Positions 7,929-16,746 of a stretch of 64,000 bases of DNA are shown here, in pieces. Each line of letters begins with the position of its first letter. Position 1 is the stretch's first letter. This stretch comes from Asaia bogorensis. Lineage in GTDB: Bacteria > Pseudomonadota > Alphaproteobacteria > Reyranellales > Reyranellaceae. The notes beneath the pieces are model-generated. The model was not told where the DNA came from and ran no database searches. It worked only from the letters and a program-made list of their open reading frames with translations. The translations under genes and the position numbers were made by a program. Where the stretch lies: contig CAMDCE010000008.1 of the NCBI GenBank assembly GCA_945889625.1, positions 52,453 to 116,452 of the forward strand, read 5' to 3'.

Positions 7929-9785
7929 CTAGTCGACGGCCAGTCTTGCCTGCGCGGCAAGCCTCACCGAGGCGTTGGCAGCACCATAGCCGCGGTAGTG
8001 CCGTCGCTCGACGATCTCGAAGAAAAAGCGCTGGTCGAAGGTCTGGGTGTAGACCTGCAGATACTCGGCATCGCCGTCGCGGTCGTAGAGCACGTTGTTG
8101 GCCCGGAGTTCCTCGAGGCGCTCGGGGGCCAGGTCCATCTTGGCTTCGAGATCGTCATAATAGTTCTCGGGGATATCGAGCAGGCGCACGCCGCTTCCCT
8201 TCAGGCGTTTGAGCGTGGCGAACATGTCGTCGGTGGCGAAGGCGATGTGCTGGACGCCCGAGCCGAACAGCTCGGCCAGGAAGCGCGAGGACTGCGTGCG
8301 CTGGCTCTGCGAGGCGTTGAGCACGAGGCGAAGCCCGCCGCCCGGCGCTTCGATCACCTGGCTGGTCACCAGGCCGCCGGGGTCGGCCACGTCCTGCGGC
8401 GCGATCTTCCGGAGATCGAGCAGCGAGGTGTAGAACAGCAGCCAGGTCAGCATCTCCTCGTAGTGCATGGACTGCGAAATGTGGTCGATCCCGGTGAGGC
8501 CGGCGGCGTTCGAGCCGTCCTCGCCGGTGTCGTCGAACTCGATGTCCCAGACGCGGCCGAGGTCACTCGTCACGTCGAGGAAATAGACCAGGCTGCCGCC
8601 GACACCGCGCACCGCCGGAATATCGAGCTCGCCCGGTCCCACGGCCTGGCGGAACGGCTGGTCGAGCAGGAGCTTGGCCCGCTCAAAGGTGGCCGCCGCA
8701 TTGTCGACTTTCAGTCCGAGCGCGCAGACGCCCGCGCCATGCGTCAGGTGGAACGAGTAGGCGAAGCCCTCCTTCTCGCGATTCACCACGAGATTTATAT
8801 CGCCCTGCTGCCACCGTGTGACGGCTTTCGACTTGTGCAGGCCGGCGCGGCGGAAACCCAGCGCCGACAGCAGCCGCTCGAACTCCGGCGCGCTCGCGTC
8901 GTCGAGGGCGAACTCGATGAAGGCGGTTCCGAGGGCGGCCGACCGCGGCGGCAGCGTCGTCGGCTTGCCGGTCCTGGATGCCAACTGGTCGAGCATGAAG
9001 AGCAACGAGCGATGGCCGTCGACCGCGACGCTGCGCGCCGAGCCGGCGCGGAACTGATCGTTGAAGATCTCCAGCGACAGTGGGCCGTCATAGCCGGTCG
9101 CCGCCAGCGCCTCCATGAAGTCGAGCAGCGGCAGCTCGCCCTGGCCCGGGAAGTTGCGGTAGTGGCGGCTCCACGACAGATAGTCCATCTGCAGCACCGG
9201 CGCGTCGGCGACCTGGACCAGGAAGATCTTGTCGCGTGGAATGGCCCGGATGGCGCCGAGGTCGGTCTTGCGGGCAAGGATATGGAAAGTGTCGAGGACC
9301 AGCCCGACAGCGGGATGGTCGGCGCGGCGCACCGCTTCCCAGGCGTCGCGATAGTCGTTGATGTGACGGCCCCAGGCGAGCGCCTCGAAGGCGATCCGTA
9401 GGCCGTGCCTGGCCGCCCGCTCACCCAGCTCGCGCAGGTCGGCGGCGGCCCGGTCGATGCCGCCCAGCGACTCAGGCGAGACATTGCTGCAGATCATCAG
9501 GAGATCGCAGCCCAGCTCCTTCATCACGTCGAACTTGCGTTCGGCATGGGCGAAGACGCGGGCGCGCTGGTTGTCGGGCATGCCCTCGAAATCGCGGAAC
9601 GGCTGGAGTGTGACGATCTCGAGGCCAAGCTCGGCGCAGCCCCGCCGGACGTCGGAGGGCGTGCCATTGAAGGTCACCAGATCGTTCTCGAAGATCTCGA
9701 CGGCCTCGAACCGCGCCGCCGCGATCGCCTCGAGCTTTTCGCCGAGACCGCCACTCAGGGAAACCGTCGCGATCGAGGTCTTCAT
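7929..9785 (-). CDS. quiC: Bifunctional 3-dehydroshikimate dehydratase / HPPD-like protein
   Basis: It converts 3-dehydroshikimate to protocatechuate, the last step of quinate/shikimate breakdown before ring cleavage. The 618-aa protein has two parts. Residues 1 to about 280 are a sugar-phosphate-isomerase/AP-endonuclease TIM barrel with VEIFEND, FEALAWGRHINDY, GLVLDTFHI, VLQMDYLSWSRHYRNFPGQG and SLEIFNDQ, matching AsbF/QuiC metal-binding stretches. Residues from about 285 on are a vicinal-oxygen-chelate (4-hydroxyphenylpyruvate dioxygenase-like) domain with GIDHISQSMHYEEM, VQHIAFATDDMF and FFEIVERRHYRGYG. This fusion is known for QuiC1-type enzymes, where the C-terminal domain's role is unclear. 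It lies downstream of aroQ, aroE and a TRAP transporter on the same strand. Confidence 0.9.
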   Translation of the reverse strand: MKTSIATVSLSGGLGEKLEAIAAARFEAVEIFENDLVTFNGTPSDVRRGCAELGLEIVTLQPFRDFEGMPDNQRARVFAHAERKFDVMKELGCDLLMICSNVSPESLGGIDRAAADLRELGERAARHGLRIAFEALAWGRHINDYRDAWEAVRRADHPAVGLVLDTFHILARKTDLGAIRAIPRDKIFLVQVADAPVLQMDYLSWSRHYRNFPGQGELPLLDFMEALAATGYDGPLSLEIFNDQFRAGSARSVAVDGHRSLLFMLDQLASRTGKPTTLPPRSAALGTAFIEFALDDASAPEFERLLSALGFRRAGLHKSKAVTRWQQGDINLVVNREKEGFAYSFHLTHGAGVCALGLKVDNAAATFERAKLLLDQPFRQAVGPGELDIPAVRGVGGSLVYFLDVTSDLGRVWDIEFDDTGEDGSNAAGLTGIDHISQSMHYEEMLTWLLFYTSLLDLRKIAPQDVADPGGLVTSQVIEAPGGGLRLVLNASQSQRTQSSRFLAELFGSGVQHIAFATDDMFATLKRLKGSGVRLLDIPENYYDDLEAKMDLAPERLEELRANNVLYDRDGDAEYLQVYTQTFDQRFFFEIVERRHYRGYGAANASVRLAAQARLAVD

Positions 9786-9830
9786 GGCGTCACCTCCGGT
9801 TTGACGTCTCCGTCACTGTCCGCACTTCGC

Positions 9831-10313
9831 TCATCGCGGCCCCACTCGCAGCGGCTCGGGCAGCGCATCGGGCAGTTTGCCGACCATGTGGACCGCGGCC
9901 TGCATGGCCACGATGTAGCCGTAGGGGCCAAGGCCGCAGATCACGGCCTTGGCCGCCGCGGAGAGCTTGGAATGCCGGTGCAGTTCGTCGCGCGCATGGA
10001 TGTTGGAGATGTGCAGCTCGACGATCGGCCCGTCGAAGATCTTGAAGGCGTCGAACAGAGCGACCGAGGTGAACGAATAGGCCGCAGGGTTGACGATCAG
10101 CGCATCGGCCGTGCCGCGCGCCGACTGGATCAGCTCGACCATCTCGCCCTCGTGGTTCGACTGATGGCAGACTAGCGACACGCCGAGATAGTCGGCGAAC
10201 TGCCGGCAGCTCGCCTCGACGGCGGCGAGCGTCGTCGAGCCGTAGATGTGCGGCTCGCGCACGCCCAGCAGGTTGAGGTTCGGGCCATTGATGATCATCA
10301 GGCGGGTCGTCAT
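9831..10313 (-). CDS. aroQ: Type II 3-dehydroquinate dehydratase
   Basis: Interconverts 3-dehydroquinate and 3-dehydroshikimate. The 160-aa length fits the dodecameric type II family, and the start MIINGPNLNLLGVREPHIYG is the family signature with the Asn and Tyr of the lid. Later motifs are CHQSNHEGEMVELIQSA and IVNPAAYSFTSVAL (active site His/Asn/Glu). ATG at 10313 is chosen because it starts two residues before this signature; a longer frame runs into aroE. Placed between aroE and quiC it is most likely the catabolic isozyme of quinate/shikimate degradation rather than the biosynthetic one. Confidence 0.94.
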   Translation of the reverse strand: MTTRLMIINGPNLNLLGVREPHIYGSTTLAAVEASCRQFADYLGVSLVCHQSNHEGEMVELIQSARGTADALIVNPAAYSFTSVALFDAFKIFDGPIVELHISNIHARDELHRHSKLSAAAKAVICGLGPYGYIVAMQAAVHMVGKLPDALPEPLRVGPR

Positions 10314-10324
10314 GTCGTATCCCT

Positions 10325-11206
10325 TCAGTCGGCGACTGCGGCCAGGCGGTCGCGTACGGATGCCGCCTCGGCGAAGGTAGCGTGCAGGCGCGCGGCGTCG
10401 GGCGCAAAGCCGGTAAACAGCCGGTAGGCCTCGACCGCCTGGTGCACGCACATGCCGGCGCCCCCCATCACCTGCGCGCCGCGTCCGCGGGCCGCCTTGA
10501 GAAGCCTGGTTTCGAGCGGGCTGTAGATCACGTCCGCCACCCAGTGGCGCGCTTCGATCGCGTCGGCCGAGACGGGCATGCCGGGAAAACCCGTCATGCC
10601 GACAGGCGTGGCGTTGACCAGGCCCGCCGCCGTCGCCAGGACCGGCACGGGGTCGTGCACGATCCGGCAGCGCTCCGGTCCGAAGTGTGCACTCAGGGTC
10701 GCCGCAAGGCCGGCTGCCTGGGCCTCGTTCTTGTCGCTCACCAGCAGGGTCCCGACGCCAAGATCGAACAGCGCGAAGGCCACGGCGCGGCCGGCGCCGC
10801 CGGCGCCGATCAGGACTGCCGTCTTGCCGGCGACCGCCTCGCGGCCAAGCTTCTCCTCGAAGCTTCGCCTGAATCCGGTGCGGTCGGTGTTGTAGCCCCG
10901 GGTGGTGCCGTCGCGGCCGATGGTGACGGTGTTGACCGCGCCGATCTGCCGGGCCTCATCCGATATCTCGTCGAGCAGGGCGAGAACCGCCTCCTTGAAC
11001 GGATAGGTGACGTTGACGCCGGCAAAGCCCGCGGTCCGGGCGGCCGCGAGCAGATCTTCCAGGCGGCGGCCGGGTAGCAGGTCGGTGTCCATGAGGTGGT
11101 AGTGGCCGCTCCGTCCCAGGGCGGCGCAGAAATCCTCGAACAGTGCCGGCGACAGCGATCTCTGGATGTTGGCGCCGATCAGGCCGACGAGAACGCCTGC
11201 GGTCAT
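10325..11206 (-). CDS. Shikimate/quinate dehydrogenase
   Basis: A 293-aa enzyme of the AroE/YdiB family that oxidises shikimate or quinate with NAD(P). The N-terminal substrate domain shows GLIGANIQRSLSPALFEDF and VNVTYPFKEAVLALLDE (catalytic Lys). The Rossmann domain has VLIGAGGAGRAVAFALFDLG (about residue 130), and VNATPVGMTGFPG with GGAGMCVHQAVEAYRLFTG closes the active site. Catabolic context (TRAP importer upstream, aroQ and quiC downstream) argues for quinate/shikimate oxidation. I leave the gene symbol blank because aroE would imply biosynthesis. Co-factor preference cannot be told safely from sequence. Confidence 0.88.
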   Translation of the reverse strand: MTAGVLVGLIGANIQRSLSPALFEDFCAALGRSGHYHLMDTDLLPGRRLEDLLAAARTAGFAGVNVTYPFKEAVLALLDEISDEARQIGAVNTVTIGRDGTTRGYNTDRTGFRRSFEEKLGREAVAGKTAVLIGAGGAGRAVAFALFDLGVGTLLVSDKNEAQAAGLAATLSAHFGPERCRIVHDPVPVLATAAGLVNATPVGMTGFPGMPVSADAIEARHWVADVIYSPLETRLLKAARGRGAQVMGGAGMCVHQAVEAYRLFTGFAPDAARLHATFAEAASVRDRLAAVAD

Positions 11207-11210
11207 GGTG

Positions 11211-12512
11211 TCAGCCCTTGTAACCCAGCAACCGTGGCAGCCACAGAACTGTCTCCGGCACGAAGGTGATGATGATCAGGGCTGCGATCATGGCATACAC
11301 GAACGGCATTGTGTCGCGAATGATCGGCCGCAACGGCATGCCGGCGATGTTGGCGACGATGAACAGCAGCAACCCATAGGGCGGGGTCACCAGGCCGATC
11401 ATGATGTTGAAGACCACGACGACGCCGAAATGCACCATGTCGATGCCGAGGGCGTTGGCCGTCGGGATCATGATCGGCACGATGACAAGCAGGATCGTGC
11501 TGCCCTCGAGCAGGCAGCCCAGCACCAGGAGAATGACGTTGACCAGGATCCAGAACATGGTCGGCGTGAGCTGGAAGCCGGCCAGGATGTCACGCACCGA
11601 CGCGGGAATGTTCTCGACGGTGATGACGTAGTTGAACACCAGGGCGCCCGCGATCAGCATGCCGATCGCCGCGGTAGAGCGGGCGCTGGTCAGCAGCGAA
11701 TTGTAGGCGTCGCGAAACGAGACGCTGCGATAGAGCATGGCCGATATGGCGAATGCGTAGGCGGCAGCGATGGCGGCAGCCTCGGTTGGCGTGGTGAAGC
11801 CGCTGTAGATGCCGCCCAGCAGGATGACGGGCATCATCAGGGCAGGAAATGCCTCGACAGTGATGCGCGGCAGTTCGCGGAGCGGGATCGACTTTTCGAC
11901 CGGAAAGTCGTGGCGATGCGCCATCCAGCTGTTGATCGCCATCTGCGCGATGGCCATCAGGAAGCCGGGGATGACGCCGCCCATGAACAGGTAGCCGATC
12001 GACGCATCCGACACGAGCGCGAACAGCACCATCGGAATCGAGGGCGGGATGATGGGCCCGATGACCGCCGAGGCCGCCGTGATCGCTGCGGCGTAGCTCC
12101 GCGTGTATCTGCCGCCGCGCGTCATCATGTCGATCATGACGCGGCCGGTTCCCGCGAGGTCGGCGATGGCCGAGCCCGACATGCCGGCGAAGATGATGCT
12201 CTGGACGATGTTGATGTGGCCGAGGCCGCCGCGGAAGCGGCCAACCAGCGCGTCGCAGAAACGCAGCAGCCGGTCGGACATGCTGCCGATATTCATCAGC
12301 TCGGCCGAGAACAGGAACAGCGGCACGGCGAGCAGGACCCAGCTGTTGTAGAGGCCGTTCAGGAGCTGCTCGGCGGCAATGCCCATGTCCTGTCCGGCCA
12401 GCAGCAGATAAAGAATGGAGCCCGCGATCATGGCGTGGCCGATCGGCAAGCCGATGATCGACAGGATGAGGATCGCCGACAGACAGAGCGAGAACGGGCT
12501 GGTGAAGTTCAC
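11211..12512 (-). CDS. dctM: TRAP transporter large permease DctM
   Basis: The large membrane subunit of a tripartite ATP-independent periplasmic transporter, 433 aa with about 12 hydrophobic segments. Family stretches include IGLPIGHAMIAGSILYLLLA, FAGMSGSAIADLAGTGRVMI, AAITAASAVIGPIIPPSIPM and VTPPYGLLLFIVANIAGMPL. It starts at GTG 12512, overlapping the dctQ stop by four bases (GTGA). Longer frame to 12860 is the shadow of dctQ. Its place directly upstream of aroE suggests that quinate, shikimate or a related cyclic acid is the substrate. Confidence 0.93.
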   Translation of the reverse strand: MNFTSPFSLCLSAILILSIIGLPIGHAMIAGSILYLLLAGQDMGIAAEQLLNGLYNSWVLLAVPLFLFSAELMNIGSMSDRLLRFCDALVGRFRGGLGHINIVQSIIFAGMSGSAIADLAGTGRVMIDMMTRGGRYTRSYAAAITAASAVIGPIIPPSIPMVLFALVSDASIGYLFMGGVIPGFLMAIAQMAINSWMAHRHDFPVEKSIPLRELPRITVEAFPALMMPVILLGGIYSGFTTPTEAAAIAAAYAFAISAMLYRSVSFRDAYNSLLTSARSTAAIGMLIAGALVFNYVITVENIPASVRDILAGFQLTPTMFWILVNVILLVLGCLLEGSTILLVIVPIMIPTANALGIDMVHFGVVVVFNIMIGLVTPPYGLLLFIVANIAGMPLRPIIRDTMPFVYAMIAALIIITFVPETVLWLPRLLGYKG

Positions 12513-13030
12513 GACGCCGCGCCGCCCTTGTCCGGGTCGATCAGCGACTGCGGCACTGCGCCCTGAAGGCTGCGCCAGACCAGCCAGACGTAGCGCACGA
12601 CCACCGCCGCGGCGAACACCACGTAGATCGAATAGAGAAGGTCGAGCCGGATGCCGAGATAGGCCGTCTTCTCGACCTTCATGAAGGCGACGTAGTCGTA
12701 GATCGCCGGCAAGGAGATGCCGTAGAGCGCGATCAGGGCGACGCCCGAGACGACCGCGAAGGCGCGACGGATGGATGGCCGCACCAGCCCGTAGATGATG
12801 TCGAAGCGGATCTCGTCGCGTTCGCCAACCACGAAGGCGGCCCCCCACAGCACCAGCCACAGCCAGGTGATGATGCTGAGCTCGTACGCCCAGCCGGTGT
12901 TGGCGCCCACCAGGTAGCGCAGGATGATCTGGCAGAGGAACGCGACGAACATGACGCAGAGCAGCGCCGCCGCGACATTCTCTGCGCGGCGGCGCAGCCA
13001 GCCCATCGCGACCACGAGGCGTGGCGGCAT
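12509..13030 (-). CDS. dctQ: TRAP transporter small permease DctQ
   Basis: The small membrane subunit, 173 aa, with four predicted membrane helices (ENVAAALLCVMFVAFLCQII, LSIITWLWLVLWGAAFVVG, AVVSGVALIALYGISLPAIY, LLYSIYVVFAAAVVVRYVWL). The motif FVVGERDEIRFDIIYG fits the conserved GxxxHxxVDI-like position of DctQ. ATG at 13030 overlaps the dctP stop by one base (TAATG), so translation is coupled on both sides. Upstream in-frame sequence to 13279 is a shadow of dctP. Confidence 0.9.
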   Translation of the reverse strand: MPPRLVVAMGWLRRRAENVAAALLCVMFVAFLCQIILRYLVGANTGWAYELSIITWLWLVLWGAAFVVGERDEIRFDIIYGLVRPSIRRAFAVVSGVALIALYGISLPAIYDYVAFMKVEKTAYLGIRLDLLYSIYVVFAAAVVVRYVWLVWRSLQGAVPQSLIDPDKGGAAS

Positions 13031-14034
13031 TATTTGATTGCGCTGATGCGCTCGAGCATGCCCTTCGGCCAGTCCTTGGCGAACTCCGAGGTCAGGTACT
13101 TCTTCTGCGCAAAGGCGCGGAAGGCCGCGACGTCGGGCGAATAGACCTGCAGCCCCTGCGCCTTGAAGAAGTCGCTGGCCTCCTTCTCCTGGGCATTGTA
13201 CTTGGCCGTCGATGCGTCGAAGGCCTTCTCCGCCGCGGCAGTAAACTTGGCCTGCTGCGCGGGCTTCAGCGAATCCCACAGCTTGGTGGTGATGGCGGCC
13301 ATGTCGTAGCCGATGACGTGGCCGGTCAGCACGAACTGCGTCGTTACTTCATAGAACTTCATGGTGCGGCTCAGCACCAGGGGGTTGTCCTGGCCATCGA
13401 TCGCGCCGCTTTGCAGCGCCGTGTAGACCTCGGCGAAGGCCACGGGAGTGGGGCTGGCGCCGATCGATTCGCCCAGGAACTGCCAGAACTCGCCCGGCGG
13501 CATGCGCATCTTCATCCCGGCCAGGTCGGCGGGCGTGTTGATCTTCTTGGTCGGCTTGAGATTGACCTGGCGGGTGCCGAAGAACACCGGCGCCAGCAGG
13601 TGGATGCCGAGCTTGTCGCGAACCATCTTGATCATCTCCTGGCCGACGTCGCTCTTGAACGTCTTGCGCAGATGGTCGGAATCGCGGAACAGGTAGGCCG
13701 AAGTCAGCAGCGACCAGGCCGGTATCTGCTTGGAGATGTCGGCGGGCGCCAGGTTGCACATTTCGAGATTGCCGCGCTGCATGGCGACCAGTTCGGTGCC
13801 CTGCTTGAACAGCGAATTGTTCAGGAAGAGCTCGATGTCGAGGTCGTCTTTCATGGCCTGGCCGAGCGCCTTGTAGGCCTCGGCGCGGATGTCCTGCTCG
13901 GTGAAGGCGGAGGAGAACTTGGCCTTGGGCTTTCCCTGGGCCGAGGCCTGCCTGATCGAACCGCCGTCGACTATCGAACCGATTGCGAGGGCTGCGCCGC
14001 CTGCGACGACGGTGCGCCGATGGATCGTTGTCAT
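13030..14034 (-). CDS. dctP: TRAP transporter substrate-binding protein DctP
   Basis: A 334-aa periplasmic solute receptor of the DctP family. The N-terminus MTTIHRRTVVAGGAALAIGS carries a twin-arginine-like pair, with likely cleavage after ASAQG. Family marks are the substrate-carboxylate stretch FFGTRQVNLKPTKKINTPAD and GMKMRMPPGEFWQFLGESIG, followed by PVAFAEVYTALQSGAIDGQD. It is first in the operon dctP-dctQ-dctM-aroE-aroQ-quiC and lies 123 bp downstream of the TetR gene on the same strand. Substrate is inferred from the enzymes below it. Confidence 0.92.
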   Translation of the reverse strand: MTTIHRRTVVAGGAALAIGSIVDGGSIRQASAQGKPKAKFSSAFTEQDIRAEAYKALGQAMKDDLDIELFLNNSLFKQGTELVAMQRGNLEMCNLAPADISKQIPAWSLLTSAYLFRDSDHLRKTFKSDVGQEMIKMVRDKLGIHLLAPVFFGTRQVNLKPTKKINTPADLAGMKMRMPPGEFWQFLGESIGASPTPVAFAEVYTALQSGAIDGQDNPLVLSRTMKFYEVTTQFVLTGHVIGYDMAAITTKLWDSLKPAQQAKFTAAAEKAFDASTAKYNAQEKEASDFFKAQGLQVYSPDVAAFRAFAQKKYLTSEFAKDWPKGMLERISAIK

Positions 14035-14096
14035 GATGTTTCCTCCGCTTGCGTATAACGCCTGCCGCCTGTGCCGGCGGTTCTTCGCAGCTTTGT

Positions 14097-14110
14097 ACTA
14101 ACTGGTTAGT
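14097..14110. promoter_or_regulatory. Candidate TetR operator
   Basis: The 14-mer ACTAACTGGTTAGT has perfect 6-base arms (ACTAAC/GTTAGT) around a 2-base centre. It lies between the tetR stop and dctP start, about 60 bp before dctP. This spacing and half-site style fit a TetR-family dimer, most simply the product of the neighbouring gene, and suggest that the quinate operon has its own promoter here. No binding evidence can be read from sequence. Confidence 0.55.
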
Positions 14111-14157
14111 TTGTCAATTGGGCTGGCTAATCCGGCCGGCCCGGCGCGGACCGCGGG

Positions 14158-14814
14158 TCAGGCCCGGACGTAGCGCAGGATGGTGTCGACGACCTCGCCG
14201 CGCCGTGCCGCCAGCGCCCGGGGCGAGGCCATGTCGCGCTTGAAGATGGTCGAGAAGGTGGCGCGATTGGCGATGTTGAAGATGCACAGCGCACTGATCG
14301 ACATATGGAGGCCGACCGGGTCGATGTCGTGGCGGAATACACCTGCCGCCTGGCCGCGCCGGACCAGTTCGCGCAGCGTGTCGATGACCGCATTGTTGAG
14401 CTCCCGGATCGTCCTGGAGCGCGCCAGGTAGACGGCATTGAGGATGTTCTCGTTCATGACCAGGCGCACGAACTCGGGATGGGCGTTCTGGTAGTCGAAA
14501 GTGAACGCGACCAGGGTGCGCAGCGCTGTTTCGGGCGGCTGATGCGCCAGATCGAGCGATACCTCGATGCTGCGGATCGACCGGTACGCCGCCTCGAGCA
14601 CGGCGATATAGAGGCCCTCCTTGCTGCCGAAGTAGTAGTAGATCATCCGCTTGCTGGTCTTGGTGCGGTCGGCAATCGCGTCGACTCGTGCGCCGCTGAA
14701 GCCCTTGCCGGCGAACTCCCGCGTCGCGACATCGACGATGTTGCGCTTCGTTCCCTCCGGATCGTTGACACGTTGCCGCTGGGCTTGGCCGTTGCGGGAG
14801 ACCTTGGGTTTCAT
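14158..14814 (-). CDS. TetR-family transcriptional regulator of the quinate cluster
   Basis: A 218-aa regulator with an N-terminal TetR helix-turn-helix: DVATREFAGKGFSGARVDAI then DRTKTSKRMIYYYFGSKEGL (about residues 27-72). The rest is a helical ligand-binding domain of TetR_C type (TALRTLVAFTFDYQNAHPEF, VMNENILNAVYLARSRTIRE). An N-terminal basic tail (MKPKVSRNGQAQRQRVNDPE) precedes the HTH. It is transcribed into dctP, with a palindromic candidate operator between them. By position it probably senses the transported acid or an intermediate. Confidence 0.88.
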   Translation of the reverse strand: MKPKVSRNGQAQRQRVNDPEGTKRNIVDVATREFAGKGFSGARVDAIADRTKTSKRMIYYYFGSKEGLYIAVLEAAYRSIRSIEVSLDLAHQPPETALRTLVAFTFDYQNAHPEFVRLVMNENILNAVYLARSRTIRELNNAVIDTLRELVRRGQAAGVFRHDIDPVGLHMSISALCIFNIANRATFSTIFKRDMASPRALAARRGEVVDTILRYVRA

Positions 14815-14871
14815 TGGGCGAGCACTGTTACACTGCAGCCGTCGCCGCCGTCCACCGGCCGTCGCCGGCAG

Positions 14872-15684
14872 TCACTGCGCCAGCAGCAGCGGTATAGGGC
14901 AGGAGGAGACGACTTTGCCGGTGGCGCTGCCCAGCCCGAGGTAGGTCTTCAGCTGGCCGCCGCCGAAGGCGCCCATGACCAGCAGGTCGGCCTTGCGGTC
15001 CCTGGCATCGCCCAGCAACGCCCGGCCGCGGGCGCGCCCGGAAAGGGCATTCGGGGTGATGACGTCCAATGAAACGGCCACGCCATGGCGGGCGAGGTTC
15101 CGCGCCAGCGGTCCGGCGTTGACCGCTTCGGGCGTGCTGTCGACGATCAGGACAATGACCTTGTCGGCCCTCTTCAGGAAAGGCAGGGCATAGCCCGTGG
15201 ACCGCGCTGCCTGGCGGCTGCCGTTCCAGGCCAGCACAATCGACGAGAACCCGCCGGCCTTGACGTCGGGCGGAGCGATCATCACCGGCCGGGGGCATTC
15301 CTCAAGCAGCGTGCCTGGGCTGAGCGGGTCGAGGTTCTCCGGAGTAGACGCCGGCCGGCTGATCACGACGAGATCCGCGCATTGGCCCATTTCGATCAGC
15401 CGCGCGAGCTTGTTGACCTTGCCGAAGGTGGCGCCGGAAATTCCCGAGGTGAACTCGGCGTGTGCCCTTTCCGTGTCTTTTTCCCGTTGCTCCAGCCGTC
15501 TCCTGTCGAGGTCCTTGAGGTAAGGCATGGCCTGCGCGCCGATATTGATGTCGTCCGGCCCGCTCGAAGAGAAGTAGACCGCGTCCACGGTGCTCTCGAG
15601 CTCGCGCGCGACACGCGCGGCCAGCCGGAAGGACGACGCGCCCTCGGGGCCGCCTTCGGAAATTGCCAGGATGGATGCGGGCAT
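14872..15684 (-). CDS. Universal stress protein family protein, tandem domain
   Basis: A 270-aa cytoplasmic protein with two UspA-like alpha/beta units. The first half opens MPASILAISEGGPEGASSFR and the second contains SSIVLAWNGSRQAARSTGYA and ADLLVMGAFGGGQLKTYLGL. The latter is close to the C-terminal nucleotide-binding loop of Usp proteins (G-x2-G-x9-G-S/T). The second half is well kept, the first more divergent. Spacing of 13 bp to the LLM gene on the same strand hints at one transcript with it and the M81 gene. The stress or ligand is unknown. Confidence 0.85.
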   Translation of the reverse strand: MPASILAISEGGPEGASSFRLAARVARELESTVDAVYFSSSGPDDINIGAQAMPYLKDLDRRRLEQREKDTERAHAEFTSGISGATFGKVNKLARLIEMGQCADLVVISRPASTPENLDPLSPGTLLEECPRPVMIAPPDVKAGGFSSIVLAWNGSRQAARSTGYALPFLKRADKVIVLIVDSTPEAVNAGPLARNLARHGVAVSLDVITPNALSGRARGRALLGDARDRKADLLVMGAFGGGQLKTYLGLGSATGKVVSSCPIPLLLAQ

Positions 15685-15697
15685 CGTCCCTTCTCTC

Positions 15698-16735
15698 TCA
15701 GTTCAGCCGGGCCGCCTGGGCCATCACCTCGATCGCCTCGGGCTGGCGCGAGCGGACGCTGAGCGAATCGGCGCCGCTGTCCTCCCAGGCGCGGTAGCGC
15801 TGGCGGATGCGCGCCGGCGGGCCGACCAGCGATTTCATGTCGACCCAGTCGTCGGGCACGGCGGCAATGGCCTCGTCCTTGCGGCCGGCGAGGTAGAGTT
15901 CCTGGATGCGCGAGGCGGCATCGCCGAAGCCGCGGCGCACCATGATGTCGTTGTGGAAGTTCTTGGTCTTGTGACCCATGCCGCCGACATAGAGCGCCAC
16001 CTCGGGCTTCAGCCGGGCCAGCGCTCCCGCCACGTCGTTGTCGACCTCGACATGGACCGAGGCGTGGACCGCGAAATCCTTGAAGCCCTTGCCGTTGCCG
16101 GCGCGGCGGAAGCCCTCCTCGAGCCACGGCCGGTACTCCTCCATGGCGCCGGGGATGAAGCCCATCGGCAGCCAGCCGTCGGCAATCTCGGCCGTGAGCT
16201 TCACCGTCGTCTCGTTGCCGGTGGCGAGGTAGATCGGGATGTCGGGGTTCATGTGCAGGATCGATTTCAGCGGCTTGGCCAGCCCTGCCGAGCCGGGCCC
16301 GGTGTAGGGCAGCGAGATCTCTCGGCCGTCGTGCGTCACCGGCCCTTCGCGGCGGAAGATCTTGCGCATGATCGCCACGTAGTCGCGCATGCGCCAGTAG
16401 GGCTTGCCCCAGGGCTGGCCGTACCAGCCTTCGACGATCTGCGGCCCCGACACGCCGATCCCGGCGATAAAGCGGCCGCCCCCGGCCATGGCATCGACCG
16501 TCGCCGCCGACATCGCGGCATTGGCGGGCGTGCGGGCGGCTAGCTGCATGATGCCGGTGCCCAGCTTGATGCGGCTGGTGTGGGCGGCGAGGAAAGCCAG
16601 CGGCGTCACGGCATCGGAGCCGTAGGCCTCCGCCGTCCAGACCGAATCGTAGCCCAGCTCCTCGGCGCGCTGGACGAGCTTGACCGGAATTTCGAGTTGC
16701 GCGCGGGAGTAGCCGATCGACAGGCCGAGTTTCAT
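15698..16735 (-). CDS. LLM-class flavin-dependent oxidoreductase
   Basis: A 345-aa luciferase-like monooxygenase-fold enzyme (FMN or F420 dependent). It starts MKLGLSIGYSRAQLEIPVKL. Family traits are the early barrel strand LGYDSVWTAEAYGSDAVTPL, the RIKLGTGIMQLAARTPANAA strand, GRFIAGIGVSGPQIVEGWYG and IPIYLATGNETTVKLTAEIA. The length and the AARTPA and GxSGPQ motifs are closest to actinobacterial/alphaproteobacterial F420-type LLM enzymes. The true substrate cannot be deduced. The ATG at 16735 is preceded by the M81 stop 12 bases away, so the pair is co-transcribed. A much longer frame to 18259 is a shadow of the M81 gene. Confidence 0.87.
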   Translation of the reverse strand: MKLGLSIGYSRAQLEIPVKLVQRAEELGYDSVWTAEAYGSDAVTPLAFLAAHTSRIKLGTGIMQLAARTPANAAMSAATVDAMAGGGRFIAGIGVSGPQIVEGWYGQPWGKPYWRMRDYVAIMRKIFRREGPVTHDGREISLPYTGPGSAGLAKPLKSILHMNPDIPIYLATGNETTVKLTAEIADGWLPMGFIPGAMEEYRPWLEEGFRRAGNGKGFKDFAVHASVHVEVDNDVAGALARLKPEVALYVGGMGHKTKNFHNDIMVRRGFGDAASRIQELYLAGRKDEAIAAVPDDWVDMKSLVGPPARIRQRYRAWEDSGADSLSVRSRQPEAIEVMAQAARLN

Positions 16736-16746
16736 GGGGGTCTCCG

